NCBI GenBank assembly: GCA_026018925.1
Contig: JAKSZU010000011.1
Span: 8,080,485 to 8,144,484, forward strand
Source: Tupaia tana
Taxonomy: Eukaryota; Chordata; Mammalia; Scandentia; Tupaiidae
DNA: 64,000 nt
Direction of reading: 5' to 3'
The notes beneath the pieces are model-generated. The model did not search any database, had not been told where the DNA came from, and was given only the letters and a program-made list of their open reading frames with translations. The position numbers and the translations under genes are program-made. Shown piece by piece: positions 44,648 through 55,691 of the stretch (its first letter is position 1; every line of letters begins with the position of its first letter).

Positions 44648-44687
44648 CTTTTTTTTTTGGAGAGGTTTTCGCTATAGGGCGCGTGCG
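44648..44687 (-). mobile_element. 40-bp 5'-truncated SINE-A
   Basis: Only poly(T) plus AGAGGTTTTCGCTATAGGGC and GCGTGCG, the 3' terminus of young SINE-A, is present. A perfect 21-bp duplication (44627-44647 and 44688-44708) flanks it. Confidence 0.93.
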
Positions 44688-44702
44688 CTTCCTTCCTTTT
44701 TT

Positions 44703-44967
44703 CTTTTTAAGAGAGATTTTTGCTATAGGGCATCTGTGTGCACCTGAGAGACAGAGAGAGAGAAAGAGAGAGAAAGAGAGACAGAAAGTGAGAAATCACC
44801 TCCCAGGAGGGATGGCCATGCTGCAGTCCTTCTCCATTCTCCTCTCGGGATCTTGGACATACATACACATGCACTGGGTGTAAGTTTCAAGTAACTGAGT
44901 CTGGGACTTGAACCACGGTTGACCATGTGGGAGTCCATCACCTTAACCATTAAGCCATTTGCTGGCC
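44703..44967 (-). mobile_element. SINE-A, old, hosting the truncated copy in its tail
   Basis: GAGAGATTTTTGCTATAGGG, CACCTCCCAGGAGGGATGGC and CATTTGCTGGCCACC. Its own TSD CATCTAAAC lies at 44616-44624 and 44970-44978, so the T-rich tail now contains the 40-bp insertion. Confidence 0.95.
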
Positions 44968-45084
44968 ACCATCTAAACTTTCTAAAACTTTCAATGGAGT
45001 CTATAAATTGATCAAACAGGATGATAATAACCAAAAAAAAAAAATAGATTTCTCCCATCTTTCTAATGGAGGGGAGAGAGAGTA

Positions 45085-45265
45085 TATTTTTGATAGGGTC
45101 TCCCACACTATGATCTTCCTGCCTCAGCCTCCCAGTTGGCTACGACCACTGCCATGCACCACCACACTCAGTCCATTTAACTGGGCTGGGAACCAAACCC
45201 AGGCCTCCCTTATGGGTTCAGTAACTACAGTAGTGTCTTCTTATTTATGTCTTGTTACAGGGCCT
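45085..45265 (-). mobile_element. SINE-E, clearest tRNA-7SL chimera
   Basis: ATAGGGTCTCCCACACTATG, CTTCCTGCCTCAGCCTCCCA and CATGCACCACCACACTCAGT are antisense 7SL/Alu-like. ACTGGGCTGGGAACCAAACC, GGCCTCCCTTATGGGTTCAG and CTACAGTAGTGTCTTC are the tRNA-like part. Confidence 0.87.
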
Positions 45266-45387
45266 CCCCTAATATTTTATTATTTTGATTTAACTTCTTT
45301 CCAATGAATCTTGAATAGCGTATACACACACAGTTGCCTAAAAAAAATCAATAATTTTTCAGATTATACATATACACATATGCATAA

Positions 45388-45412
45388 TGTGTGTGTGTGT
45401 GTGTGTGCGTGT
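45388..45412. repeat. (GT)n microsatellite
   Basis: About 11 GT units within ATAATGTG...GCGTG. Confidence 0.9.
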
Positions 45413-45419
45413 TGCACTG

Positions 45420-46370
45420 TATTGCCTACTGGTTGCAGATATTTCTTGGAGATATTCAACAGAGATGATAAAAACCCACCAGCCCCTGACCTCTGCTTGC
45501 TGCTTTTTGTTTCTTCTCTCCTATGCCCAGAGGTCTCTAACTTCAGACTTCACTCTGAGAGCACTATGGTGAGCAATCGTCTTTCTCACATATGCCTCTA
45601 AGATCCAGATTCCCACTGCTTTGATCCACTTTCATTCTGACTCTCCACTCGCCAGCCTGGATTCTCTGAAAAACTCACTTCATCGCTGTATTGCCTTGAT
45701 CTTGTTGGCAAGGTCTTTCGCTGCTCCTGAAACTGCAGGCTTTGTTTCCCAATTTCTGGAACGTGGACTTCACTGGCACTTGCTCTGGCCCCCAGCAGCC
45801 CTGGGACCACTCATTTGCTGATGTGAACTCGGCGTGTCCTCCTGGTCAGCTCCCGGTCTTCCGTTTCTTTGCCAGCCAGGATGACTCTATCAGGGGCCCC
45901 CATGTTACATGATGCCTATGAGATCTTGTGCAGATGCGATGGTAACTGAACACGTGTGCAGCCGGTGCTTGTGAGCATACTACAGGTTCTCTGCATGCAG
46001 GAGCCCCTGTGACTGAGTTCAGCAGCCCCCATTCCAGCCTTAATCAAAATTGCCAGAGAAGTCACTGCTGCTCTGTGTCCGCAGCTTCTCTGCCTCTGAG
46101 TGGGCTGTTCCAACTCATCTGGCTGATGGTGCCTGCAAAGAGGCTTGATTTTCAACTCTAATTACCAGCGGCTAATGCAAGCCTGGCCTTCTGATCATTC
46201 ATCTTTTAAGTGCTCAGCTTCTGAATCCCATTTGGTTCCTTGTCCCACTCTCTTTCCTCCTACCTCCCCTTGATGTGGCCAGAATAGTTAACTCAGACAA
46301 TTAGTAAATGCTGAATCATTGAGTCAGTGAATGAAGCAAGTGTCTGTGTGAGGTATACAACTTCCTGAGT
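45420..46370. other. Repeat-free block
   Basis: No element identified. CTAATTACCAGCGGCTAATG near 46159 has two TAAT cores. A 70-codon minus ORF (45598-45810) has no motif. Confidence 0.4.
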
Positions 46371-46379
46371 GGGTTTAAT

Positions 46380-46620
46380 GGAAGCCTAAAGAGATTTTTC
46401 ACAGATTCATGGGTTTTCAAAGGAGAAATTTGCATATTAATAAGAAGCTGTTCAGACTGATTCGCTTAATGTGTTTGGAGTAAGTATAATTAAATGTCAA
46501 GGGAGATATATCATGAAGTAATGAAGCTGAAGCCAATTTATCAAAAATAAGGTCTGGAGAGAGACATTTCAAATAATAAACAGTTCTCTAACCTTCCTTT
46601 TTAAGGTGATTTGCTTAGTC
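46380..46620. promoter_or_regulatory. Candidate POU/homeodomain-rich noncoding element
   Basis: A perfect octamer ATTTGCAT (46428-46435) runs directly into ATTAAT. TTCGCTTAATGTG, GTATAATTAAATG and CAATTTATC follow within 100 bp. It lies in a repeat-free stretch. This is a regulatory candidate by motif only. Confidence 0.33.
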
Positions 46621-46624
46621 TGGG

Positions 46625-47760
46625 CCAAGATTTACATGTTTTTTTGAGACTCCTTTCAAACAAAGATGCTGGGTACGGGGTGGGAAGTGGGGAAGGAGAA
46701 TGGACATTTTTCCTATTCAAGTTTATAACTTTGAAGGAGGTCTCTTTCATGTATGGAACACTTTTAAAGGGGACAAAACCTACTCTCAAATATGGGGATG
46801 TGGTTAGCATCAACACCCTATCCCACCCCACCATTTGCCAACTCTTCTTTTGGTGAGAGGAGAGGATATACACAAGGGTGACTAGTCACTCCAGCATTGC
46901 AGTTATGGTAAAAATGATTCAAAATACAACTCTGGGTTCTTGGTTTTGAAAGGTGGGCTATTTACGAATGAGCACATCTAAAGAGGTGACTATTCGTGGG
47001 ACAAACGCCATCCATGCTTCGCTCTGAATTTCCTTAGGAGGGAAGGCATGATCACATTACACAGCTGTCTTTTTACGTGGTGCTCCCTGAGTGTTGGACT
47101 GAGCTAAACAAGATCTTCAAGCTCATGCAATAGATAGGTTCTCTTGAATTCCAGATGATACTAAAGTGACCTCAGGAATTACTACCTGAGTAAACCAAAT
47201 GGGAACACTCAGTAGCAGCTTAATTCTGTTTATCAGAATGTGAAAGCCATTGGGTTAATTTCTAGCCAGAGGAGAGCCTTAGGACCCTCACTGACACACA
47301 GCAAGGTCTCGGGAGAAGCGGGGAAGGACTTCAGTCAAGGCTGTAAAACCACTGGGTGGGAGTGAGGACATGCCTGTCCTGTAGGCACAGGGCACACTAA
47401 CAAACTGGAAAGCCACAGACACAGACACTGGAAGACTGGGCTACTCACACTTGTACTGAGCATGCCTGGCACTGACGCGGCCATGGGAAGGACTGAACAA
47501 AGAAAGGCCATGACTCAGGAAGATAAGTTTTTGAAGCACAATTTAAATTTTGGACTGCAGGAGATTCCCCCAAGTCCCAAAAAGGGCACTAAACTTGAGA
47601 AACATTGAGAACACTCTATTTTGTCCTATATCCAAATAGGTTGTTTATATCTATCTGTCTACCGCTCTCTCTCACTCATTTATATCTATATATCTCTCTA
47701 CATATAACATTAAATATAAGACAGATATATTTAATGTATTAAATATAAATTTAAGGCAAA
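46625..47760. other. Unassigned, repeat-poor
   Basis: No recognised repeat until an AT-rich tract at 47690-47755. ORFs of 81 and 90 codons overlap on opposite strands with no motif. Confidence 0.4.
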
Positions 47761-47775
47761 GGAAGATCTAAATCT

Positions 47776-48029
47776 TTTTTTTTTTTTTTGAGAAGTTTTT
47801 GCTATATGGCATGTGTACTTGCCAGAAAGACAGAGAGAGACAGAGAGACAGAAAGCAAGAAATCACCCTCCGGGGAGGATGGCCACGCCACAATCCCTTC
47901 TCCTCTATTCTTCTCTTGGTATCTTGGGCACGCGTCCGGTGTGAGTTTAAGCTGCCAGGTCCGGGACTTGAACTGTGATCAACTACATGGGAGTCCAGTG
48001 GCATAACCATTACACCAACTGCTGGTCCA
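47776..48029 (-). mobile_element. SINE-A, fairly young
   Basis: TSD GGAAGATCTAAATCT (47761-47775) and GGAAGATCTATATCT (48030-48044), one mismatch. The body lost part of the CACGCGCACACGC segment. Confidence 0.95.
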
Positions 48030-48112
48030 GGAAGATCTATATCTATACATATATATGTGTGTGTGTGTGTGTGTGTATATGAGACAGAGGAAGATCTTTC
48101 TGTCACATTCTC

Positions 48113-48370
48113 TTTGTTTTTCAAGTTAATCCTTATCTGTGATAGAGAGTGTGTGCTTGAGCCCAAAAGAGAGAGCAAGAGAGAGAGAGAGAGAGAAGCA
48201 CCCTCCACAAGATCTTGTCACACCACTAGCACTCCAGCTCATTAGCATCTTAGGCACTTGTGCACACACCCATAGTATTCTGAGTCAGCCTAGGATCCAA
48301 ACACTCCATGGGGGCCCACGTGCTATTCAGCACTGCAGACATACCCCACAGCCTGGGCCACCGAGGCTGA
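48113..48370 (-). mobile_element. SINE-B, antisense
   Basis: GTTTTTCAAGTTAATCCTTA, a GA run, CCCTCCACAAGATCTTGTCA and GGATCCAAACACTCCATGGG, ending near GCCTGGGCCACC. Confidence 0.72.
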
Positions 48371-48399
48371 GCTTATGAATAGTTTTTAAAAGGTAACAT

Positions 48400-48625
48400 G
48401 ACTCACTGCCTTTGAAATCTGCCTGTCTTAATTTCAAGTCCCATCCCTCCTCCCTGTCATCTGGGTAACTTTAGACAAGTTACTAAACCTCTCTATACTT
48501 CAGCTTTGTAATCTGGAAAGCAGAGATAACAGCATCTGCCCCTTTTGGCTTTTATCAGGATTAGAGATGGCATGTGGGAGATAACTTGCTGTTATTACTG
48601 TTGTGATTTTTACTATTCAACCTAT
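48400..48625 (+). mobile_element. MIR, sense
   Basis: TTTAGACAAGTTACTAAACC, TCTCTATACTTCAGCTTTGT, GAAAGCAGAGATAACAGCAT and GGATTAGAGATGGCATGT cover the conserved MIR core. Confidence 0.9.
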
Positions 48626-48629
48626 ACCC

Positions 48630-49015
48630 TCTCGAAGGTGTCTTTTTTTTGGATTTAACGTTTATAGATATTCTTCACACTTAAAATGATTGCAGACATT
48701 GTGCCCAACAATTTCCTCTTAACTTCATTCAAAGCTAAAAATAAGAACCATATTTTAGGTGGGATTGTGTATCTCTGAGCAAGAGAGTCCTGTGGGAACT
48801 ATGTTGCATCAAATCAAAACTGAAAAATGGGCATTCTTTTTCTGAGATCAAGTCTCTGGTCATCCCTCTTTTTCTAATTGCTGATGTACCTCTGTGTGTG
48901 GGTGTGTGTATAGGTGTGCTTGGCTAAATTGATTAATTGACTTATTACCATTGTGGTTTCAAGTATTTGTATCACTAGAACTCATTCTTCTTCCAAGAAT
49001 ATGTTGCCCACACTC
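48630..49015. other. Unassigned sequence
   Basis: No element recognised. A short GTGTGTGGGTGTGTG run lies at 48893-48910. Confidence 0.4.
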
Positions 49016-49017
49016 TC

Positions 49018-49215
49018 TTCTTTCCTTTTAATTTATTCATTTATTTATTTCATGAGAAAGAGAAACAGACACTCTGCATAGTCTTTTTACCAGCCAGGAT
49101 CCCAGTCATGGCACGCTCCCCTGGCATGTACAGGTCAGCCTGGGAACTGGACTCCACTCTTCTTCCGGCATCACTTGACTTCTGCACCACTGGGCCTGGG
49201 CCATGTTGCCAGCTC
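49018..49215 (-). mobile_element. SINE-B, antisense
   Basis: TTAATTTATTCATTTATTTA with TTTCATGAG tail side, CAGCCAGGATCCCAGTCATG, GCCTGGGAACTGGAC and CACCACTGGGCCTGGGCC. Confidence 0.77.
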
Positions 49216-49219
49216 CTTA

Positions 49220-50945
49220 CATGTAATACGATCTATGCTGATTGAATGAACCTCGTCTGTTTAGCTCACCCCTCACTTCATGGGCTGACCCTGAAACATT
49301 CCAAGGAACTTCTAGGGTTGCATTCAGCCTAGTTTGGATGTGTAGCTCATTGACTAGCTTTGCTGAATGGCTTCACCTCTGTGTTTTAGTAATGCATGAT
49401 TTTAATCTAATACTGAAACTTAAAATGAACACAGGACCTTGTACCATTGTCACAAACACTAAGACAGCTTTCTGCAAATGTTCTCTAATTGTGCAGTGTA
49501 GGAAGCTCTTTCCATAGAGGATTGTTCAGCAACCCAGCAAACCATGGGTCTTGATCTTCTTATTTATATCCTGAAAAGTATGTTTCCAAATGTGTGCTTT
49601 TCTCCTCAGAAACAGTACATCGTTGTGAACAGGTATCTCCACAACATGGCCAATTTGTTTGTAAGGACTATCTGTACACCTGGCTAAGAACAAAAGCCCT
49701 TCTTGAACATTATTCTTGAGTTCAGAGTAGCAAGTAAAAGAGTAAGTTGTGAAACTAGAAGGCAATTCTTTTGTTTACTACTATCAAGTGTTGATGTGAA
49801 ATGCTTTTGAATGCCTCAGAATCAGCCTACAAAATGTATTCCCTGGAGTGTTGCTTTCACAGCGTTCATGTGAGTTATGAAGGCAGGAGGATTTGGGGAT
49901 CAAATATGAATAGAAAATAAATTCAGCAATATAAATGGGTTTTATACCGTGGACTTTTAGGGTTTGTGATGCTAAGATTTGCCATGAAAAGTCAAATGGG
50001 ATTTCTTGTACACAGTAATCCCCATATTATCATGACCGTGGAACGCACTTATGATGAAAATCCTGTAGGACCATCAGTTCCTTGGAAATGCTGTGTGTAT
50101 GTGTACATGTGTTTTTTAATTCATGTACAAATTATAATTCATGAAATGAAAACTTCCTTAGGCAGGGTGGTCTTTGTTGTTGAAAGTTGATAATGGCCTT
50201 AAGGAGGTTACTTTAGGACCCCTGAGGAGGTCCTTTTTTTCTCCTGAACAAGTAGACAGTGATAAGAATCTTAACTGCCAGTTTCTTTTCTGAAAACATA
50301 GGCTTCAATTTTACATGATAGATTGGTGTTATGAGATGATTGATTTCATTGTGCCGTGGTACAAGCAATTCATTCTCTCCCTAACAAACAGCAGGTGATA
50401 CTCGTTCAAGGAAACCACCTATCTAGAAGTGAAATATCTTTGTTCGGGCTGTCAAAAGTACTATGCTATGGAATTCTATTTTATCACTTTAGGAAGCTCA
50501 TTATTCTCCCAGGGTTACCATTGTCCTTTATCAGAGTCTACAAACCAATAGGAGCATGTATAGAGGGCTCCGTGACAGCTGTTTATCTTGGCTTCCATAT
50601 TTCCCAGTTTTATCTCCCTGGTACCCCCCTCACCCCCACCGGTGCATATGTGCACACTCTGTTCCCATGCATTATCCCATGGCCTCACATCCTGCATCTC
50701 CACATCATCGTGCCTTTGTGCACACGCTCACCCCCCTGTTTAAGATGCCAGGTTTCTTCTTTTCTACTCATTAAATTTCCACTCATTCTTCCAAGGTAAA
50801 CTCACGTCCATTCTGCATGACTCTGCTTTCCTCAATTCCCCTGGAGGGAATCCTCTTCTCAGCTGGACACGACTGTGTTTGCTACTTACTCTTTGTCCCC
50901 TTTAGGTTCTGCAAAAAGCAAATTCCAAGATGAGGTTAGAAGTAC
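49220..50945. other. Repeat-free block of about 1.7 kb
   Basis: I identify no interspersed repeat. The longest ORF, 50356-50799 (+, 147 codons), is rich in Leu/Pro/His/Ile with no known motif or start context. I treat it as chance. Confidence 0.4.
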
Positions 50946-50957
50946 AAAATGTGCTCA

Positions 50958-51209
50958 GGACCAGCAGATGATGTAATGATGATATTGCTAGACTACCATG
51001 AAGTTGATGGTGGTTCAAGTCCTGGACTCAGTGGCTTAAAACTCCCACAGGGCACATGTGTGTACATGCCCAAAATCCTGAGAAGGGACTGGAGGAGAGG
51101 AATTTGTGGTGTGGCCATCCCCCCCTTGGGGGGTTGATTTCTCACTTTCTGTCTCTTTGGTGAGTGCATGCGCCCCATACCAAAAATCTATAAAAAAAAA
51201 AAAATACAA
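50958..51209 (+). mobile_element. SINE-A, intermediate
   Basis: AGGACCAGCAGATGATGTAA head. TSD of the type AGTACAAAATGTGCT / AGTACAAAAGTTGCT. Poly(A) of about 13. Confidence 0.93.
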
Positions 51210-51505
51210 AGTACAAAAGTTGCTTTGGGGAGGGACATTTCTAAAAGAAAATGGAAGAAAGCAGGACGGCAGACACTGATGGATACCCACCAGCCTCTGC
51301 AGCCCAGTGGGGAGCTCTGAAGCAAAGGGGGCTCATCCCAGGAGTCCCAGTAGTGCCCCAGCCTCAATGCCACCACCTCGTCTGTCACTGCCAAGAACTT
51401 CCTGGAGCAGAGTGTGTGCTTGGTAACCGAGGTGGACCTAAAGGTTCTAGTGGCTGAAACTTGCAGCTGACCACACTTCACATGGATGGAAAGCAAAATG
51501 TTTCT

Positions 51506-51778
51506 TTTCTTTCCTTTTCTTTTTTAGGAGAGGTTTTTGCTATAGGGCGCTTGCGCTCACCAGAAAGACAGAGACAGAGAGACAGAAAGCGAGAAATCAC
51601 TCCCCAGGGGAGAGGGCCATGCCACAATTCCTTCTCCTCCATTCTCCTCTCAGGATCTTGGGTATGCACACACACACACACCTGGCGAGAGTTTAAGCCA
51701 CTGGGTCCAGGACTCGAACCACAGTCGACTGCATGGGACTCCAGTGACATAGCCATCACACCAACTGATGGTTCCAAT
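51506..51778 (-). mobile_element. SINE-A, fairly young
   Basis: TSD AGCAAAATGTTTCT at 51492-51505 and 51779-51792. TTTTTGCTATAGGGCGCTTG, a CA-rich stretch and AACTGATGGTTCC. Confidence 0.97.
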
Positions 51779-51789
51779 AGCAAAATGTT

Positions 51790-52150
51790 TCTGAAGGGCA
51801 ATCTGACTAGCACTTCCCTGTGATGGCCACATTCCCATGTTTTATTGCCTTTTAGAGTCTTTATTTTTTTGATCCATATGCCCAGAATGTTAGATGGAGA
51901 AGATGTGTGCTGCTTCTGCATTTTACTAACAAGGAGAGAAAACCATTGTAGCTCATGCTGGATTACAGTTTCCTTGATTGCATGATCCATACTACATTGG
52001 ATTCCATATCAGGATCTAGCAGCTCAAGACAACCTTCCCAATCCTATTCCTTTGTGCCAATGACATGTTCCTGCCAGTCTGGGAAGTAGTGCCTTTTCCT
52101 GGGGACCAACCCGGTTGAGTGTGGATAGATATCAGGTAGGAACTTGAGAA
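51790..52150. other. Unassigned sequence
   Basis: No repeat or gene recognised. Confidence 0.4.
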
Positions 52151-52154
52151 AAGT

Positions 52155-52372
52155 GGGCCGGATGGTGGTACAGTGTTAATATAGCCGGACTCACATAGAA
52201 ACCCAAGGCTTGTGTCCTGGAACCTCCGTGAGCAAGCTGGGTGTCTGCACATGCCCAAGATCTGGGCCAGCTGAGACAGGGGCGAATTGCAGCGTGAAGA
52301 CCCTGTTGAGGGGCGCCAGTCTCTCTCTCTCATAGGCACACATGAGAAATAAATAAACTTAAAAAAAAAGAA
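52155..52372 (+). mobile_element. SINE-B
   Basis: GGGCCGGATGGTGGTACAGT head, CAAGATCTGGGCCAGCTGAG, GTGAAGACCCTGTTGAGGGG and GAGAAATAAATAAACTTAAA end. Confidence 0.87.
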
Positions 52373-52379
52373 AATAGGA

Positions 52380-52790
52380 ACATTATGGGTGATACCTGCA
52401 CTAGGCCATTTTAGTTCAGTTACAGAGTTCAAGACAAACACAATCACCAAAAGTAGTGACACTAACTGTTAGGGTCTTGTGACATGAAGTCCTAAACAGG
52501 TACGGGCAATGAAGGAGAACAGCAATCCACAAAGCAGATCAGTTGCGACAATAGCGAGTTGTCTATAAACCTTTCTTTTATTTCTCTTTGTAAAAGTAAG
52601 AAAATCAATGAGTAGAATGGGAGCAAATCGCAGCAGTGTTCTGTTTTCTTTTCTGTTGATCCATCGCTCGGGGCTGCCAGGTTACCACAGATGCATTTCC
52701 GAAGACTTTGAACGTGTTCACTGGCTGCGATGCTTCATGGGGCGCAGTCTCTGGGGTGCTGGCTGGGGGGTGGGGGCCTCCACTTTCCCA
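52380..52790. other. Unassigned sequence
   Basis: No repeat or gene recognised. Confidence 0.4.
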
Positions 52791-52794
52791 TGAG

Positions 52795-53010
52795 GTCTGC
52801 CCCACTTCAGGCTAACTGATAATGCCTTAATTACCAAACCCAAAGCAGGTGATGTCTGCCTGCCTGGTCCTGAGGGCTCTTGATCACTCAACTCCCTCCC
52901 TAAAAGGAAACACTTTCCACATCAATAATTAAACAGAGCAATTAGGGGAATTTAAAAAGTATAATTAGACAGAATCAACTCCGTGTCCCCTGAGTATCCT
53001 ATCCCTTTTT
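52795..53010. promoter_or_regulatory. Candidate homeodomain-site cluster
   Basis: GATAATGCCTTAATTACC, then ATCAATAATTAAACAG, GCAATTAGGGG and GTATAATTAGACAG: at least five TAATT cores within about 170 bp of repeat-free sequence. Candidate only. Confidence 0.28.
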
Positions 53011-53515
53011 CTTTCTCAGCTTCCATAGCCTCCCTCCCCTTCCCCTGAAGTATCATGTTGTGGACATAACGGGCCTCTGCTCCGTGTCTTTAAAGCACAA
53101 GCAGAAAAGGAAAAAGTTGGTTTGAAGGGATGAATGTGAGGAGCAGGTGGGAGGACTCAGACTGTCTGGTTTTACTTCTGACACTTGCCATTTCCCGAGT
53201 GCGGCCAGCTCAGGTCCTGGGCCTCCAGGAGTGGGAATGGGTAGGTTAGTGGGGGTGGGGGATCTAGCACAGGCAGGATGTCTCTAGCAATAGGGCCCCT
53301 GACCCTGGAATCTTGCCCAGCCAATAGTACAGTGTGTGGTGGCCCTGAACGGGCAACCACACAAAATGACCTCTGTGAATGACTCCCTTTTCTCTGATCT
53401 GTCTAGTACCCTCAGGTAAAGGAAACCCTAGTTTTTTTTCCACCTCGACATAGTTAAATCAAGCACAGACCAACCAGATAATATAAAAAATATGAAAAAT
53501 TAAAGATCCATACGT
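53011..53515. other. Unassigned sequence
   Basis: GC-moderate, no element recognised. Confidence 0.4.
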
Positions 53516-53517
53516 GG

Positions 53518-53770
53518 TCTGATCCCATAGCACAATGGTTAAGTGCTGTGCATGGAAAGCTGGATTCCACATGGTTGTAGTTCAAGTCCTGGCCCTGACA
53601 GCTTCAGGGACTTTAGGGACCCACTGGATTTGTATGCAAGTGTGACAGAAATCTTGACGCTGGAGAAATGCAGAAAACGGGGTGGGGTATGTTCACACTC
53701 CATTGGGTAGGGGGTGATTTTACTCTCTGTAGCAAGCACATGTGCCCTCTGGAAAGAAAAAAAAATTTTA
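53518..53770 (+). mobile_element. SINE-C, old
   Basis: CTGATCCCATAGCACAATGG head, AGTTCAAGTCCTGGCCCTGA, then GGGTGATTTTACTCTCTGTA and GCACATGTGCCCTCTGGAAA. Confidence 0.78.
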
Positions 53771-53860
53771 AAGATGGATCATATTGACTATGGTAATATG
53801 AACCTTTATCTGTAAGTCTCTCCTCCCAAATCTCCAGTGACACATCCAAAGAACTATCAA

Positions 53861-54003
53861 GGTCTTCAAAAAGTCTGCAGAAAAAGTTATGGAAAACAAA
53901 AACAAAAACAAAAACAAAAACAAAAAACAGTACCTGGATTTCAAAACTCTTTGCACCAAAATAAACACACTTTGATTCCATTTCCATGAACTTTTTGAAG
54001 TCA
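53861..54003. mobile_element. Mariner-like MITE, family M1, with internal repeat
   Basis: GGTCTTCAAAAAGTCTGCAG and CCATTTCCATGAACTTTTTG arms. The core TTGCACCAAAATAAACACAC is antisense to other copies. A five-unit AAAAAC repeat (53893-53925) lies inside. Confidence 0.88.
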
Positions 54004-54004
54004 A

Positions 54005-55400
54005 CCATGCAGTTGCAAAACCACCATGAGTAATGGAACAAGAACAGTCACCACCCACATGCCAGCGTCATGACCTTCTCATGATCTAATGCAAGGAGGT
54101 CTGGGTTGAGACAAGGGCTATCAAACTGCGAGCTGATTTCCTGACGGCAAAAATGCTTGTACTGGGAAGGAAACGGAAGGGGCGGGAAACCCCAAAGCTT
54201 GGATGCCAGGACCCAAGGGTAGGGGTGCAGTGACCAAGCGCAGAACGTGAGACCCAGCATCAAATGAGCATCCCTCAGGCCTCCAGATGGTGAGGCTGGG
54301 GCCTGGAGTACTGATGTCCCACTCTCCTCAGACATCCTGTCGGAGACAGCTGGGTACCCAGCCAAGGCGGTCTCAGCCCCGTCCTCTTCATTCCTGTGCT
54401 CCTGCCCCACCATCCCCTCCTGAGAGACTTTCAACCTGACAAAATAAATCACAGAAAAAAGGTAACATTTCTCTTCTCCCATCCTCTGCCCTGACAAAGT
54501 TTAACAGGAACCCAGTAAGACAGATGCTGTTTCAGCCTTAAATGTGGACAACTACAGAATCACCTCTGTGCCCTGTCAGGTCATCAGGCGGCAAGAAGAT
54601 CAAACAGATGAATCAGTCATTTAAAAGAACAGAGCCAATGGGCGGGATCAGAGCAAAGGTCCTCCTTTCCTGTCCCTCTGATATAGAGTTTCAGTATGAA
54701 ATGGGAGAAAACTAAAGAAAAATCTCTAATTTGGTTTTTTAAGATTCCGGGCTGCAATGTGAAAGGGCTACCTGAATACCTTGGAAAAGTCGTGAACGTG
54801 GCCTCACTGCATCCTGATTCCAAAGAGAAAAGGGTAAAGAAAAGATGAAGGAAAAAACAAATGACAAAAACCCTGCCAAAACCAAGTTGCCTCAAAAACA
54901 AAAGAGAAAGAAATCTGGCATTCAATGTCTCCCTCAAAATATTATATTTCAGAAGGTATTAGCCTAATATTACAGAGTTTTAAGGGAAAAAGTTTATAAT
55001 AAGAATTTTTTAACCATCAAAATTATTTCAGATTTTGATTAAAGTAAAAAAAAGGTAAAGGTATCACAACAAAATGAATAAATTAACATCTTACAGTAGA
55101 AAGGGAATTAAATATCTGTGACAGTTATTTGTTATTTATAAGAGACATACAAAAGCAATAGGAAATAGTGTTTACACATGAAGAGAAAAATTAGAAAAAA
55201 ATGAAAGTGAGCAAGCTAGGATGATACAAGTAGCATCACAAAATTCAAGATAATTCAAAGTAGTTTGAGACTTTCAGTGAAACCAAAAGATCTCTCTTAT
55301 CAATCAAGGATACAATTTATGGCGTACTACTTATGAAACTTTATTGGGCTAAACATTTAACATTAAAACCAATGAAGTGGCAGCTCTTAAAAAAAGCAAG
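54005..55400. other. Unassigned block
   Basis: No repeat recognised, becoming A-rich after 54950. A 149-codon minus ORF (54048-54497) has no known motif and no supporting context. Confidence 0.4.
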
Positions 55401-55405
55401 CAGGG

Positions 55406-55651
55406 GGACCAGCAGTTAACGTAATGACTATGTCGCTGGACTCCCATGTAGCTGACCGTGGTTCACGCCCCAGACTCGGTGGCTTAAAACTCACGCCGGG
55501 CGCGTGTGCGTGCGTGCCCAAGATCCCGAGAAGAGAATGGAGGAGAAGGGATTTCAGCATGGCCATCCCCCCGGGGGGTGATTTCTCACTTTCTGTCTCT
55601 CTGTTTCTCTCTGTCTGGCGAGCGCACGCGCCCTATAGCAAAAATCTCTCC

Positions 55652-55681
<30 letters not shown>
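55406..55681 (+). mobile_element. SINE-A, very young
   Basis: GCAAGCAGGG flanks it at 55396-55405 and 55682-55691. CpG-rich body (CACGCCGGGCGCGTGTGCG) and about 30 A. Confidence 0.97.
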
Positions 55682-55684
<3 letters not shown>

Positions 55685-55691
55685 AGCAGGG

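Noticed and set aside
54048-54497. 149-codon minus-strand ORF
   Set aside because: No motif, no splice or retrocopy context, and within the chance length range for 64 kb. Kept only as a note in the unassigned block.
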